Shown piece by piece: positions 21,391 to 32,057 of a stretch of DNA of 51,260 nucleotides. Each line of letters starts with the position of its first letter. Position 1 is the stretch's first letter. Position numbers and translations under genes: made by a program. The notes under the pieces were generated by a model. It ran no database searches. It was not told the DNA's origin and saw only the letters and a list, made by a program, of their open reading frames with translations. Source of the DNA: Zygnema cylindricum (lineage: Eukaryota; Streptophyta; Zygnematophyceae; Zygnematales; Zygnemataceae); contig JBBHKE010002204.1 in the NCBI GenBank assembly GCA_037447655.1, forward strand, positions 1-51,260, in the 5' to 3' direction.

Positions 21391-21894
21391 CCCTAAAAAA
21401 AAAAAACAAACAAAAAATGTCAAGAAAATATCTCATTACCAACAACATTAAGTTAGTGGAATTCATCCGAAATAGCGCTGGAGATCAAAATATGACGCAA
21501 ATATTTAATGTTCTTTATCAAATGACTGTCAGACCAATAGCTGCAACATGCAACATTCTGACCTTCTCCTGTCCTTCCAAACTGGGAGCTTTCTAATGCG
21601 AGCGAATTCAAACGAGACTAATAACAATTTTAGCATAGTCGTTGTGAAAGCCTACAACCGCTTAATAACAACAACCTTGTGGATGCCAAAGTGGAATTGG
21701 AGGGGAAATTGCTTCATTAGCATCTTACCTCAGTTGCTTCCTTACCTCATTTTGCAGTGTGCAGATGTTTGAGGAAGGGAGGTCAAATAGAGATTCAAAG
21801 CGCGAAAAAAATTTTAAAGATGCAACGTCACTTCTTCAGCCTTGGAAAGCATCCATGGACAAAGGGTTGGAACTTGGAAAGATAGGTGCCTACA
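21391..21894. other. No gene recognised
   Basis: Mixed sequence with short overlapping frames only. The part from about 21800 may already belong to the Y-family copy that ends at 22126. Confidence 0.35.
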
Positions 21895-22126
21895 AAATGT
21901 CACGAAAATTTTTGCGACGTCTCAAACAATTTTTAGCAATCTGGTGCGTCATCACAAATTGTACACGTTGACAACCGTCACGGGCGTTGTCGACGTATAC
22001 AATCATCACATACTTAAGAAAGAATTTGGAGTGAACATATAGAGACACTTGAAATCCGGGTCCGCCGGATCCGCGCTTAAATACAAAGTAAGTACGCTAA
22101 GTTGCAACTACATGGGGCTGTACCCT
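21895..22126 (+). mobile_element. Right-end fragment of the Y TIR family
   Basis: GACAACCGTCACGGGCGTTG, GTCGACGTATACAATCATCA, TCCGGGTCCGCCGGATCCGC and TACAAAGTAAGTACGCTAAG lead to CATGGGGCTGTACCCT, as at the right end of Y1 (17560-17692). The left end was not found. Confidence 0.75.
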
Positions 22127-22710
22127 TATTCTGTCGAATTGCGCGAGGAAATCGTTGTGCACCCATGAATGGGTCATCGTTTTTGGCCAATCATTATTAG
22201 CCGCGTGGCCTGTACAAACACAATGAAAGAGAAACGCGGGAAAAACACAAGCATTTTGAAAGGAACGTTCTTCTGCGTTTGTTTTCACTTTCTCAATTTT
22301 GTGTTTGGGATCAACTCCAACTTGAACAAATAGATAGCCTTTCTTCGATTGTTTCAATGTTTTCACGAGTGGTTTAGTTTTTCCTATTTTATAGTTTGTA
22401 CCCCTAGGCTTCAGGGGTAAGAAAAATAGGCCGACTTGATTTTGCGCAACTATTTCAAGCATTAAGAGTTTCGAAGTTTAATTTTCTTGGTCATCCTACT
22501 ACTCAAATCGACCGTGAAATGAGCCAATTTTTATCGTACTAATGTGTATTGTTAGATTTTTTATCGCTATAATCCCCATAATCGATATGATTGAACAGCC
22601 TAGACATATCGCTTAGTGATAATTTCTATTTTTTATACATATAGTATTAATATACCTTAGAATTATGCATAGTATTAAGGATGTTATGCCACTTATCACA
22701 ATCCAGTCAG
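22127..22710. other. No gene recognised
   Basis: Contains TTAGCCGCGTGGCCTGTACAAAC near 22197, which also occurs near 1188, so it includes an old repeat. The 121-codon minus frame at 22097-22462 overlaps the end of the Y fragment and has no recognisable domain. Confidence 0.35.
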
Positions 22711-22712
22711 TA

Positions 22713-23761
22713 CACCGTGAATCGCTTATATTGTTAAGAAGTTATTAGGGTAATGAAACATTAATTTTGGGTTAAGGGGCCTAACGCCAACAAAACATTC
22801 CCGCTAGTTTATGTTAGGATTTACAATGTGTGAATCTTTGTTTACGTAATGTTGGTTCGTAGTTAGTATTGATTTAGATTTTGTCGTGCGTTGGTTCGCG
22901 GATTCGGATTTTGTTTCCTTTAGTTTGATTTAGTATTTCGTGCTTGTACGTTTCACGTGTACACGATTAGATTAGATTTGATCTGTTTTGTTTCGTTTGA
23001 GTTCTAGATTCGTACTTTGAGAAGTTTTGTTTTGTGCGACGTACGTCTAGTAGTTTCTTTTCGCGTAAGTTAAGTTTGTCGTACCGGACTTTGTCAATAT
23101 CGTTTCTAGTAGTTTCACTTTGCGTTGAACCATATTTGCGTCTAAGTACATTTAGACACTTCTAGAGTTAGTGTTCTAGATTATTTAAACGCTAAGTTAA
23201 AAAGCCATCGTGTGAGTTAGATATAATCAATTAGGAAGAAAATCAAGAGTCAATTAAGTAAGAATGAATTAAGAGGTGTGTAATGTTTGAGTAAAGGATT
23301 GAGTTAATATGAGTTTATTTTATTGAGTATTTAATTTGCCTATATCTTGGATTATGAGTTTTCAATGTGTTGTAATGTTTGATTTAATATCAATTTCGCT
23401 TCCGCATTAAGACATTTATGTAATTGTGAGCGCATTCCGATTGACTCTTATTCTTATTAGTTTACACATTTAAGACTTACATGGATACACATTCCCACAA
23501 TATAGCCGTTATAGTTTGTGTTCACATAGTCGACTCTTGAACATGTGAGAACTCGCTCGCGCTGTTTCCCCCCTTCTTTATTATTAGGAATGTCATAAGT
23601 CACTCTATGTTAAGTCCTCCTCAATTAGAGTCATGGACACTAATTAAATCATACCTATATTAGCGTAAAGGAAAAAAAATATTAATTTTATTTTAGGTTT
23701 ATGGATTTATAATTTAAGGGCATCGATTTAGTGTTATTAAAACTAATAGTGATTTACGGTG
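22713..23761. mobile_element. TA-flanked MITE, interrupted by a copia LTR
   Basis: Left end CACCGTGAATCGCTTATATT and right end AACTAATAGTGATTTACGGTG are imperfect inverted repeats, with TA at 22711-22712 and 23762-23763. The LTR at 22812-23459 plus its TSD lies inside; without it the MITE is about 400 bp. Same TIR type as 28163-28656, 30266-30943 and 37646-38167. Confidence 0.75.
22812..23459 (+). mobile_element. Solo copia LTR (648 bp) nested in a MITE
   Basis: Begins TGTTAGGATTTACAATGTG like the LTRs of element A and ends ...GCATTCCGATTGACTCTTAT then TCTTATTA. GTTTA flanks it at 22807-22811 and 23460-23464 (the match extends to TAGTTTA if the last two LTR bases are counted). The terminal CA has become TA. 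No internal region, so it is a solo LTR. Confidence 0.85.
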
Positions 23762-23947
23762 TACTCTGTAGAGAAAAATTACGAAACTCCAACCCGGACT
23801 CCGCAGGACATATGTACAATATGAAGAGATGAAGTAACTATGCGAAGAGTAATTTCTAGACCAACTTACCATCAGGTCATGCCACTGAAATTTCTCTCTC
23901 ATACGTGTCTTGTTTGCTACCATGTAAGCTTTCGTTCAAATATATTG

Positions 23948-25150
23948 CAGTGTTGTGTATCGTGTAAAAACTTATCGCGATAAAACCGATACCGATAGTT
24001 ATTGGTTATCGAACGTTGAGTTGCCGATGCATCCGTACAAATAGTACGGACTCTAGGGTACGTAAATAATGTACGAAATGAATAGGGATGACTTTTTTTT
24101 CATTCCATTCCGCATGAGAGCACGGAGTTATCTCCGATGGTTATCGAACCGGTGCTATCGCGATGAAAATCCGATATTATCGGTTTTGCATCGCGACGAC
24201 ACAGGTCAGAGGTCGCAAACGGTCAACCGAAACCGTGACCGACCGTTAACCGACCGCCCGCGCCGGATCCGGAACGGATTCGGTTGCCAAATTTTGGGGG
24301 TCGGGCGGTTACGGTCGGTTGACTCACCAGAGAAAAAAAAAACGGTCAGTTTCGGTCGGTCAAACAAAAAACCAAAAAAAAAGAGAAAATTGTACTTTTT
24401 TTTTCCAACATTATTGTTCTTTGTACTTTTGGTATCGTGGAAGTACGTGGCATCATGATTAGCGTCGCAAATCTGACACGGTACTAACACTATTCATTCC
24501 AAAAAAAATAAAAATTTTGTATTGTCCCCATAATCCAACATTCTTGTACTTTGTACTCTTTGGCATCGTGGAAGTACGTGACATCATGATTAGCGTCGCA
24601 AATCTGACACGGTACTGTAGTAAGCTATTTATTTCGCAAATCAAAGGGAACGCGACAAAGCGTCGCAAATCTTACACGGTAGTATACTATTCATTTCGAA
24701 AATCTTAGGGAACGCGACAAAGCGTCGCAAATCTGACACGGTAGTACAGTATTCATCTCGCAAATCTTAGGCAACGCGACAAAGTGTCGCAAATCTAACA
24801 CAGTAGTACACTATTCATTTCGCAAATCTTAGGGAACGCAACAAATTGTAATTATTGGCTTATTCCGTCGTACATTGATTAATTTTGTACTTTTTTGGTT
24901 ACGGGCGGGCACGGTTAGTCGCGAAAAATCAAGATTCGGTTAATTTTTTTTTCGTAAACGACGGTCGGTTAACGGTTAACAATTTTGGAGAGTGACAAAA
25001 CTCGGTCGGGCGTCGGTTACTCAGATTTTGAAAAAAAAAAAAACGGTCGGTTTCGGGTATGATTTTTTTTGACTTTTGCGACCTCTGACACAGGTACCGA
25101 TATACTGTACCGATATATCGATTTTCGGTAGGCCAAAAAAAGGGGCATAT
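23948..25150 (+). mobile_element. hAT-like element H3, left end and body, split by X2
   Basis: Starts CAGTGTTGTGTATCG, the same terminus as H1 (TAGTGTTGTGTATC), and continues with ATCGCGATAA-type motifs. After the X2 insertion it resumes with CCGATATACTGTACCGATAT and TCGGTAGGCCAAAAAAA, which matches 33930-33960. The right terminus is missing. Confidence 0.65.
24207..25087. mobile_element. Non-autonomous hAT-like element X2 (881 bp) with 8-bp TSD
   Basis: Ends CAGAGGTCGCAAA...TTTGCGACCTCTG are perfect 13-bp inverted repeats; ACACAGGT flanks it at 24199-24206 and 25088-25095. It is a copy of X1 (2286-3039) with about 127 extra bp from an internal duplication near 24400-24560, and it has the same 62-bp tandem units at 24590-24850. 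It lies inside H3, so it is younger. Confidence 0.93.
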
Positions 25151-27026
25151 TTGTAAAAGCGTTCGTTTAAAGGTTTTCAGGCGTGCAATCTGAATGTAAG
25201 ATTTGTACCGGCTTACTCATTTGTCTCATTGTACTCACGAAAACTTTAGAAACAGCCAAGAAACAAAAAAAAGCGCGGCAAACCACATAGGACAAAAGGA
25301 AAGCAAAGGGAAGAGTGACAACTGACAGGATATACTTGCGGGAAAGATTCTCTGGAGATTTTGGTCGATTTGTGTCCTCCCTGTTCGAGTCATATGGCCT
25401 CTACAACGTTACCATAATCTCTAGCATGCCTTCGTGACACTCGTGGCAAATGAAGTGGCTGTGCGCATCCTGTACGGATATCCAGAAGACGGTTGTCGCC
25501 TAGTGGGTAGATGAAGCGATTGCGTCGCGGATGCTAAGATGAAACCCTAAGAAAATCGAACGGTCTGTGTTGACTCCTGGACGGCAAGAGAATCTCCCTT
25601 CATTCTTTGTAATAATGTGATTCCAAAAAAGGAAAAGAGAACAGTACGGAATTAGGGTTTCACATGTGACTCCAATTTGTGTCGATTTTTAGGGTTGGCC
25701 ATGGAAACTATAGTGCCACATGACGACAACAAAAAAGGATAATCAATTCGCCTTTCATCAACCGACCTTAGGTGAGATAACGACAAAAATTCGTAATCGA
25801 CATCTCCGGATGCGTAATAAAACGTGTTACTGAACGAGCCACGTGTGTCAGTCGTACAAAGTATGTAATTTTGATTCTATACGGCGGGAACGTGTCTCCT
25901 GTAGCTTTTTGACGTAAAAAAAATACGATTTGTAGTCCATGGCCAGCTATAGAAAAAAGGTGTCGCGATTCGATATTCCATACGATTGTACCACTGTACC
26001 ATAATATTTAGTACGCTCGTACTTTACGAAGGTGGTGACAGTTCGCACTGCCGTCTTTTCGGCCAATCTTGGCTGCCCTGCGATAGTGAGAGGCCGCTCG
26101 CGAGTCCGTGCAGCGACGAGCATCCGATCCTCCAAGGATCCACATGGGCAGGAGGTGCGATAGATTCGTACAATCATTGCCATTGACTGGAATTGACTTT
26201 GTTCTGACGCCAACCGTACATACCAGTACGGAGGTTTACTTGACTTCACATGCTTCGCTTACAGCGACTGTTGGAGAGGCGTCAGGAGAATCTTTGCGAT
26301 GAATAGGAGAAGAAAATATAACCAGGCGTATCCGTACATATACATATGTTCGTACAATTGTTGCAGGAAGATGAGTGGCTGCGCTTGCACCTCCGAGTAG
26401 GACAAAATTGGCAGGCTCAGGCCGTATCTTAATTCCATCCTAGGGTTTAAGCATTTGTCGTTTTCTTCCTTTCGTTCAAGGATGCTTTCCGCAAGACCGT
26501 CGCTTACGGCCACTGGAAACTGTCGGATTGGGATGACCACCGGCCGTCAGTTCTTCCATTCACAACTGGCCACGTCGCAAGAAACGACAACAAGGAAGAG
26601 AAATCGCGAAAATCGAAAATATGTGAAAAATATTCACGCGAGATCTCGGAATCATTGCGAATGTATATTTTGTCGGTGGTCGAATCTTGCAAAGAGACGG
26701 TGATCGCCTTTGGGCCTGATGGAGACAGCCGTATTTTTCGTACATATGTCTGACGGCCAAGCCTGGACAGTCAATGACAGCTGGCAGAATATTGCCGGAT
26801 GAAATATCCGCCGGCCGTTCTATCGGTTAGGGTGCTCTTCCGTTACGAACGTATTGTAATCCGTTTAAAGAATTATTGAGGGCTCTCCTTTTTGTACGGC
26901 CATTTACTTGAAAGGTCCAGTACTGTAGCTAGAAAATATGTAGGATTCTTTGAAAAGTACACAAGAGATTTTGCTGAACCACTGTACTTTTGTACTTTTG
27001 CGCTTTGCTGCAGTGTCTTTTGTTAT
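25151..27026. other. No gene recognised; possibly single-copy DNA
   Basis: Least repetitive part of the middle of the window. Short frames on both strands (for example 25947-26249 minus, 26259-26540 minus, 26455-26703 plus) overlap each other and carry no motif I recognise. If the window holds an undetected low-similarity gene, this is a candidate place. Confidence 0.35.
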
Positions 27027-27439
27027 TAGTGTTGGGTATCGGGTAGTTTCATATCGCGATAATTTCGATATTCAATATATTGAATATCGATCGAAGAAAT
27101 TCTTCGATATATCGTACTGCGACCAGCATAAATCATCGCGATATATATCGCGATATATTGTATTTTATAAAATAAAATTTTTATTTAATATGTTGTTTTA
27201 GCGATAACGACAATTTTTCTGAAACGCGACGTACGACGTGATTTTCGTTCCGTGACTTAAAAGCTAACGCCGCAAAATGTAACCGACGAAAAAGTACTAA
27301 TACTGTAATACTAATTCATATAGTTACTTATTTAGTACGTACTACGGTACAGAACTTCACATATGAAAACTTGAAACCCACACTAATTTAGTCAAAGTAT
27401 GATATGAAAAAAAAAATTGCAGACTGTTCGTTTCAGGCA

Positions 27440-27700
27440 TGAATTTTTATTATTATTTTTATTTATTAATTTTTGAAGTGTACAAAATGAGAATTCTTTT
27501 TATTATATTTATTCAATATTTTATGAAGTGTATAAAATGTGATATTTTATTCTTATTTTTATTAATCATTTTATGAAGTGTACAAAATGTGAGTTTTAAT
27601 TATTATTTTTTAAAGTGTATAAAATGTGAAATTTTATTCTTATTATTATTAATTATTTTTTGAAGTGTACAAATTGTAAAATCTTATTCTTATTTTTATT
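27440..27700. repeat. About 60-bp AT-rich tandem repeat, roughly 5 units
   Basis: Each unit has TTTTGAAGTGTACAAAATGT followed by a T-rich TTATTCTTATTTTTATTAAT part. Lies inside H2. Confidence 0.85.
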
Positions 27701-27704
27701 AATT

Positions 27705-27845
27705 GGAGTAGCAGTAGCTAGTACTACCTGCTGCAGTAGCACTGCCAGTAGCTAGTACAAATGGCAGCAGCAGTAGCTAGTACTAGCATCTGCAGTAGCA
27801 CTAGTTCTGGCTGCAGCGGCACGTAGTTCTAGCACCTGCAGCTAA
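27705..27845. repeat. GCAGTAGCTAGTAC cluster
   Basis: Short interspersed units AGCAGTAGCTAGTACT and CTGCAGTAGCACT, repeated four to five times in H2; strongly palindromic around CTGCAG and TAGCTA. Confidence 0.8.
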
Positions 27846-28160
27846 TCAATTCTCAATTAATTAGGTTCTCAATTAATCCATTTACAGTTTCCGATTCGCA
27901 GTTTCCGTGAAAAAAAAAAAACATCCTCCACCACTTTGAAAGCTGTCCTTCTCTTCTTCCGAGAATTGACTAGCAAGAGTATTTTTTTTTTTAAGAAGCC
28001 TCGATATATCGAAGATAGGATATATCGGCGATATATCGCGATGATTTGAAATTCGATATATCGAAGCGATATATCGATTATCGGGTACCTGAAATTTGAT
28101 ATATATTGAATATCGGCAAATGGTCCTCGATACCCAACACTAGTTATGAGAGTTAATAAC

Positions 28161-29441
28161 TACACCGCGAATCGTAATTAGAGTTATGTACGCTAATTCC
28201 GTCACCCCAAATTTTAACTCTATCACTATACATAGAGTACATTATTCTAACTTATTCTTTACGTTATTTAAGGTACTTTTTGAATGAGCGTTAATAACTC
28301 TAATACAGTGTCGTTTTAAATAGTGTGACGTACGGTCGGTGTCTGACCGTGCAAAACTGTACTATATTTAGTAAAAAGTACAAGTAATGATTTATTACAG
28401 GCAGTTTTTATGTACCTACGTTTTAACAAACCGCGTAATGTGAACGTCATAATGACGTGAAACTGTACGTTTTGTTAAATTTTGTCCTTGAACTTAATTT
28501 ACTGTGGATATATTCAGCGCCCAAATTTACGCCCAAATAAGAGTAAATTTCCATTTTGAAAAAGTTCTATCAAACAAATTAGAGTTCATAACTCTAATTA
28601 TTTTTTTTACTCTTTTTATTCTAACTTTTTCTTAACTCTAATTACGATTCGCAGTGTAGTGTTGTGTATCAGTTAGGATTTCTCGATAACCGATATGGGC
28701 TTTTTTTCAGGTAGCCGATAATCGATATATTTGTACGATATATCGTTATCGGAGTTATCGCCGATAAATACCCGATATTTATCGGTTATTATCGGCGAAA
28801 ACACCGATATCTATAACTATCAACGATATCTTTACGGACCGTACAAATAAATGTACGACCAATACACTCAACTGTACGTGTTATTCCTCGGACGCGCCGC
28901 GGACCCCCTTCCCCCCGATTTCGGTAAAAATCGCGATATTTCTTTCATTATTTATAATTTAAGAGGGTTTTACTTGGGTACCCCTTCCAAAATGTCCTTT
29001 TGACTGTTATTTTTTTATAAATGGCAGTTAATGGCAGCAGTCTGACGGATTTGTTCGTTTGTTCGTTTGATTTTCGCAAAAGTTTGATTTTACAAATTTA
29101 CAATGTAATTTATTTTTTTTGTTTCGGTACTGTACTTTTAGAACTATAAACTAGTATTTTAAATTTGTCAACGTTTATATGTCGTGTTATCCGTGATAAA
29201 TTTCAGTTAAACAGCGTACGTAACAAATTCTTACACGTGGCGTACCGCGCTATATAAAGTCAATAATATAATACAGTATAATATAAAGTATTAATGTATG
29301 CATATTATATTTTTTTAAGTCATCGCCAATATAGTATTTGTTGGCCTCGGACCAATATGCCGGGACCTTTGACCGTTCGATAACCGATAACTATCGATAT
29401 CGGTGTTATCGCGATAAATTTTTTACCAATACACAACACTA
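28161..29441. mobile_element. hAT-like element H1 with 8-bp TSD, MITE in its first TA
   Basis: The right end is ...TACACAACACTA followed by TTAATAAC (29442-29449). The same TTAATAAC stands at 28153-28160, directly before the TA of the MITE at 28163-28656. After the MITE the sequence resumes TAGTGTTGTGTATC, the inverse of the right end. So H1 begins at the TA of TAGTG, has a perfect 8-bp TSD, and its terminal TA was the target of the MITE. Without the MITE H1 is about 785 bp. No transposase; interior rich in CGATAT/ATCGATA motifs. Confidence 0.88.
28163..28656. mobile_element. TA-flanked MITE (494 bp) inside the terminus of H1
   Basis: Left end CACCGCGAATCGTAATTAGA, right end the inverse with one mismatch (...TAATTACGATTCGCAGTG). 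TA lies on both sides (28161-28162, 28657-28658). Interior AT-rich without coding signal. Confidence 0.92.
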
Positions 29442-29449
29442 TTAATAAC

Positions 29450-30263
29450 ACCATGAGGATTTGACATTAATCGTACGGAATTTTATATTGGAAATACACT
29501 GGCCATCGTTGTTAGCATTTATAACACAAATTTTATAGTTTGTTTTCTTGGCCGAAAGTTATGAATTAATGTCAATAACATTTAAATAAAATAAGCGCTA
29601 ATTTGTAAAAAAATTCCTTCAGTGTTAACAATAAACATACTACGTTTTAAAAATTAATGTTATGTTTCACAAGTAATACTTTATGTAAAACGTCTACGCA
29701 ACACTTTATTTTGGAAACGCTAACCACGTTTCTATGTCAATTAAATTTAAGCAGTTGCTAAACGTTTAAAGTAACATTAACATTCCACATGAAAAAACAA
29801 ATAAGTTATAAGATAAACCATGAAATAACTTAAAAATAACCAAAATGTTGTTAAATTCTACTCTAATTTGTATATTTTGAACAATTTCTAAAAGCCAAAA
29901 TGCTCACATAAAGTACACTTGGGAATTTCTTATAGTTAAAAGATTATTAGTGTAAAAAAAAATAGTGCCATTAACGCTGTTTTGGGTTCCATGATCTCGA
30001 GCTAACAAGACATTAACTCTAATTAACACATGTAACACTAATTCGGATACACATTCCCATAGTGTAGCCAATATAGCCCGTGACCACATAGTTGACCAAC
30101 GAACATGTGAGAATAGGTTACCGCAATTTTCCCCATTCTTTACTGCGCTTTCTATTGTCGACACCACTCATTTTTTTCTCTTGTCGACACTTTTTTTGAC
30201 ACTTTTTTGTACTTCGGTACTAAATTCGAACAATTTTGGTGCCGAGCGACATAGTTCGTACGG
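29450..30263. other. No gene; AT-rich, partly MITE-like
   Basis: AT-rich with no reliable frame. 30000-30160 shares GGATACACATTCCCA(T/C)A, then GAACATGTGAGAA, with 23480-23570, the interior of the MITE at 22713. It is therefore a relic of that family. Confidence 0.5.
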
Positions 30264-30265
30264 TA

Positions 30266-30943
30266 CATCGTGAATCGTTATTATCTAGTGTAGAAAAAAA
30301 AATTGTTATACACTCTAATTTGAGTTCAAGGCCATTCACTAAATTATTTTTTAATCTAATTTATCTATTAATGCTAATTTGGGTACACATTTCCCATAGT
30401 GTAGCCGGTCTACCCTGTGTTCACATTGAACACGTGATAACAAATTCACATGATTTTCCATGCTTTTATCAATGGGAATCAAATAACAATGCGTTTTTTC
30501 TTGTCTACAAACTCTCTTTCGCGTGTCGACGCCTTTATGTGATACCCTTTTTGATTGTACCAAAAACAAGCAATTTTAGTACGGGCTAACACATTTCGTT
30601 CATTACTGTACACTATTTGAAAAATTTCTAAATTAGAGTTGTTAACACTAATTAGACAATACATATATTAACGTAAAAAAAAATAGAGTTATTAATTACA
30701 TTTTAGGTTAGAGGGTCAAAATTTGGGGGCGACGAGTAGCGTTAATAAAGCTAATAGCGATCCAAAGTGTACCATATTTCAAAATGTCGAAACTTCAGTA
30801 CTATAATTGACGCTATTTAAGCCATACCTTTATTAACCTATAGGAAATATTCGTATTATTTATTCTATTTGAAGTTCAAGGGTCAAACTTTAAGGGCGAG
30901 GGCGCGGATACAATGATATTTACACTATAAGCGATTCACGATG
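30266..30943. mobile_element. TA-flanked MITE (678 bp)
   Basis: Left CATCGTGAATCGTTATTAT and right ...CACTATAAGCGATTCACGATG match as inverted repeats, with TA at 30264-30265 and 30944-30945. A second right-end-like sequence (CTAATAGCGATCCAAAGTGTA, 30750-30771) lies inside, so it could be two overlapping or nested insertions. Confidence 0.65.
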
Positions 30944-31280
30944 TAGTGCACCAAATTCACCCCATTTAAAATAGTGTGGTGCCAAGTCATCGTACACACT
31001 ATAAAGTCTGCACACAAATTGGCGTCCAGTGCCAAAATTAAGATTATATTATTAATGTTGTTTTTATTTTCGCGACGTCGATGTACAAAATCCCGAGTAG
31101 TACCACTAAATTAGCGTTCACGTCAATTTTCTTTAATGTTAGTGATTGCCGTTTCGAGGGCAACTTTCTATCAGGTCGTGTCAGTAAACAAGCACTCGCA
31201 TAGCTGTCATAAAATAAGAGTTCCACGTAGTCTCATGTCAAATATTTCAAAATCCTTTAGAAGATTGCACAACTGCAAAG

Positions 31281-32057
31281 GGTATGTCCCCATGTACTTG
31301 GAACTTAGCAAACTTAATTTGTATATTAGTGCGGATTCGCCGGACCCGGTTTTCAAATGTTCCTATGTGTAAGATAGAAATCGTAACTTACTTTTATGAC
31401 GATTGTATACATCGACAATACCTGCGACGGTTGTCAGCGTCTACAATCTGTGTTGTCGCACCTTATTTTTGGAATCGCTTGTAACGTTGCATGTCTTACC
31501 GTGACATTGTAGACGTACCGCCTTCTTGCTTGTGCCGTTTCACGGTTGAAGAAGATGCGATTTGCCTTCGTGTCTCCTGTTCGCTTGACTTGAAATAACA
31601 TCGGAATTTCGAGACCCCTGCAAAATTTTTTTTTGTACTAAACGAAAACGGACAAAACCAAACAAATTGTGTACTTTTCTTTGTCGTATTTAACGCAAAC
31701 GGACAAAACATAGCGAATTTTGTACTTTTCTTTGTCTTTGGAAATCGTATGAAAATTTTTGAGAATTACGGCACTTGCGATACATATTCCTATTTGTTTA
31801 TCGAAATTACCTAGTTTTAAAACACATCGCGCATGCGTTTTAAACGTAGGTTTGAAGATGACGTTTTTTGTCGTGGAAGTGGGTCGAAAAACACAAGACG
31901 ACAAATTTTAGTACATCCTAAGTTCGACGATGACGCAAATTGTACTCTACAAATTTGCGATTCGTTCGTACGGTTGCAACTTAGGCAGTACGACGTTAAG
32001 TTTTACACGAAAACGACATAAAAAATCCCTTACTTTATGCACATGGGGATATACCCT
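31281..32057 (-). mobile_element. TIR element Y2 (777 bp), inverted copy of Y1
   Basis: Left end AGGGTATGTCCCCATGTACT and right end CATGGGGATATACCCT are inverted repeats. The interior read on minus follows Y1: the GTCGTACTGCCTAAGTTG block near 31990, TCGTCTTGTGTTTTTCGACC near 31890, and the GGATCCGC-like end near 31335. Short frames inside are not supported as genes. Confidence 0.78.

Larger units (their letters stand above)
27027..28142. mobile_element. hAT-like element H2 (1.1 kb, no transposase)
   Basis: TIR TAGTGTTGGGTATCG at the left and CGATACCCAACACTA at the right. The immediate flanks share GTTAT (27022-27026, 28143-28147) but not 8 bp. Many ATATCGAT/CGATATAT palindromes lie next to both ends. 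The interior holds a tandem of about 60 bp units (27440-27700) and a GCAGTAGCTAGTAC cluster (27705-27845). Confidence 0.75.

Noticed and set aside
24069-24458. 129-codon frame spanning the left end of X2
   Set aside because: Crosses the transposon boundary at 24207 and has no conserved counterpart in X1.
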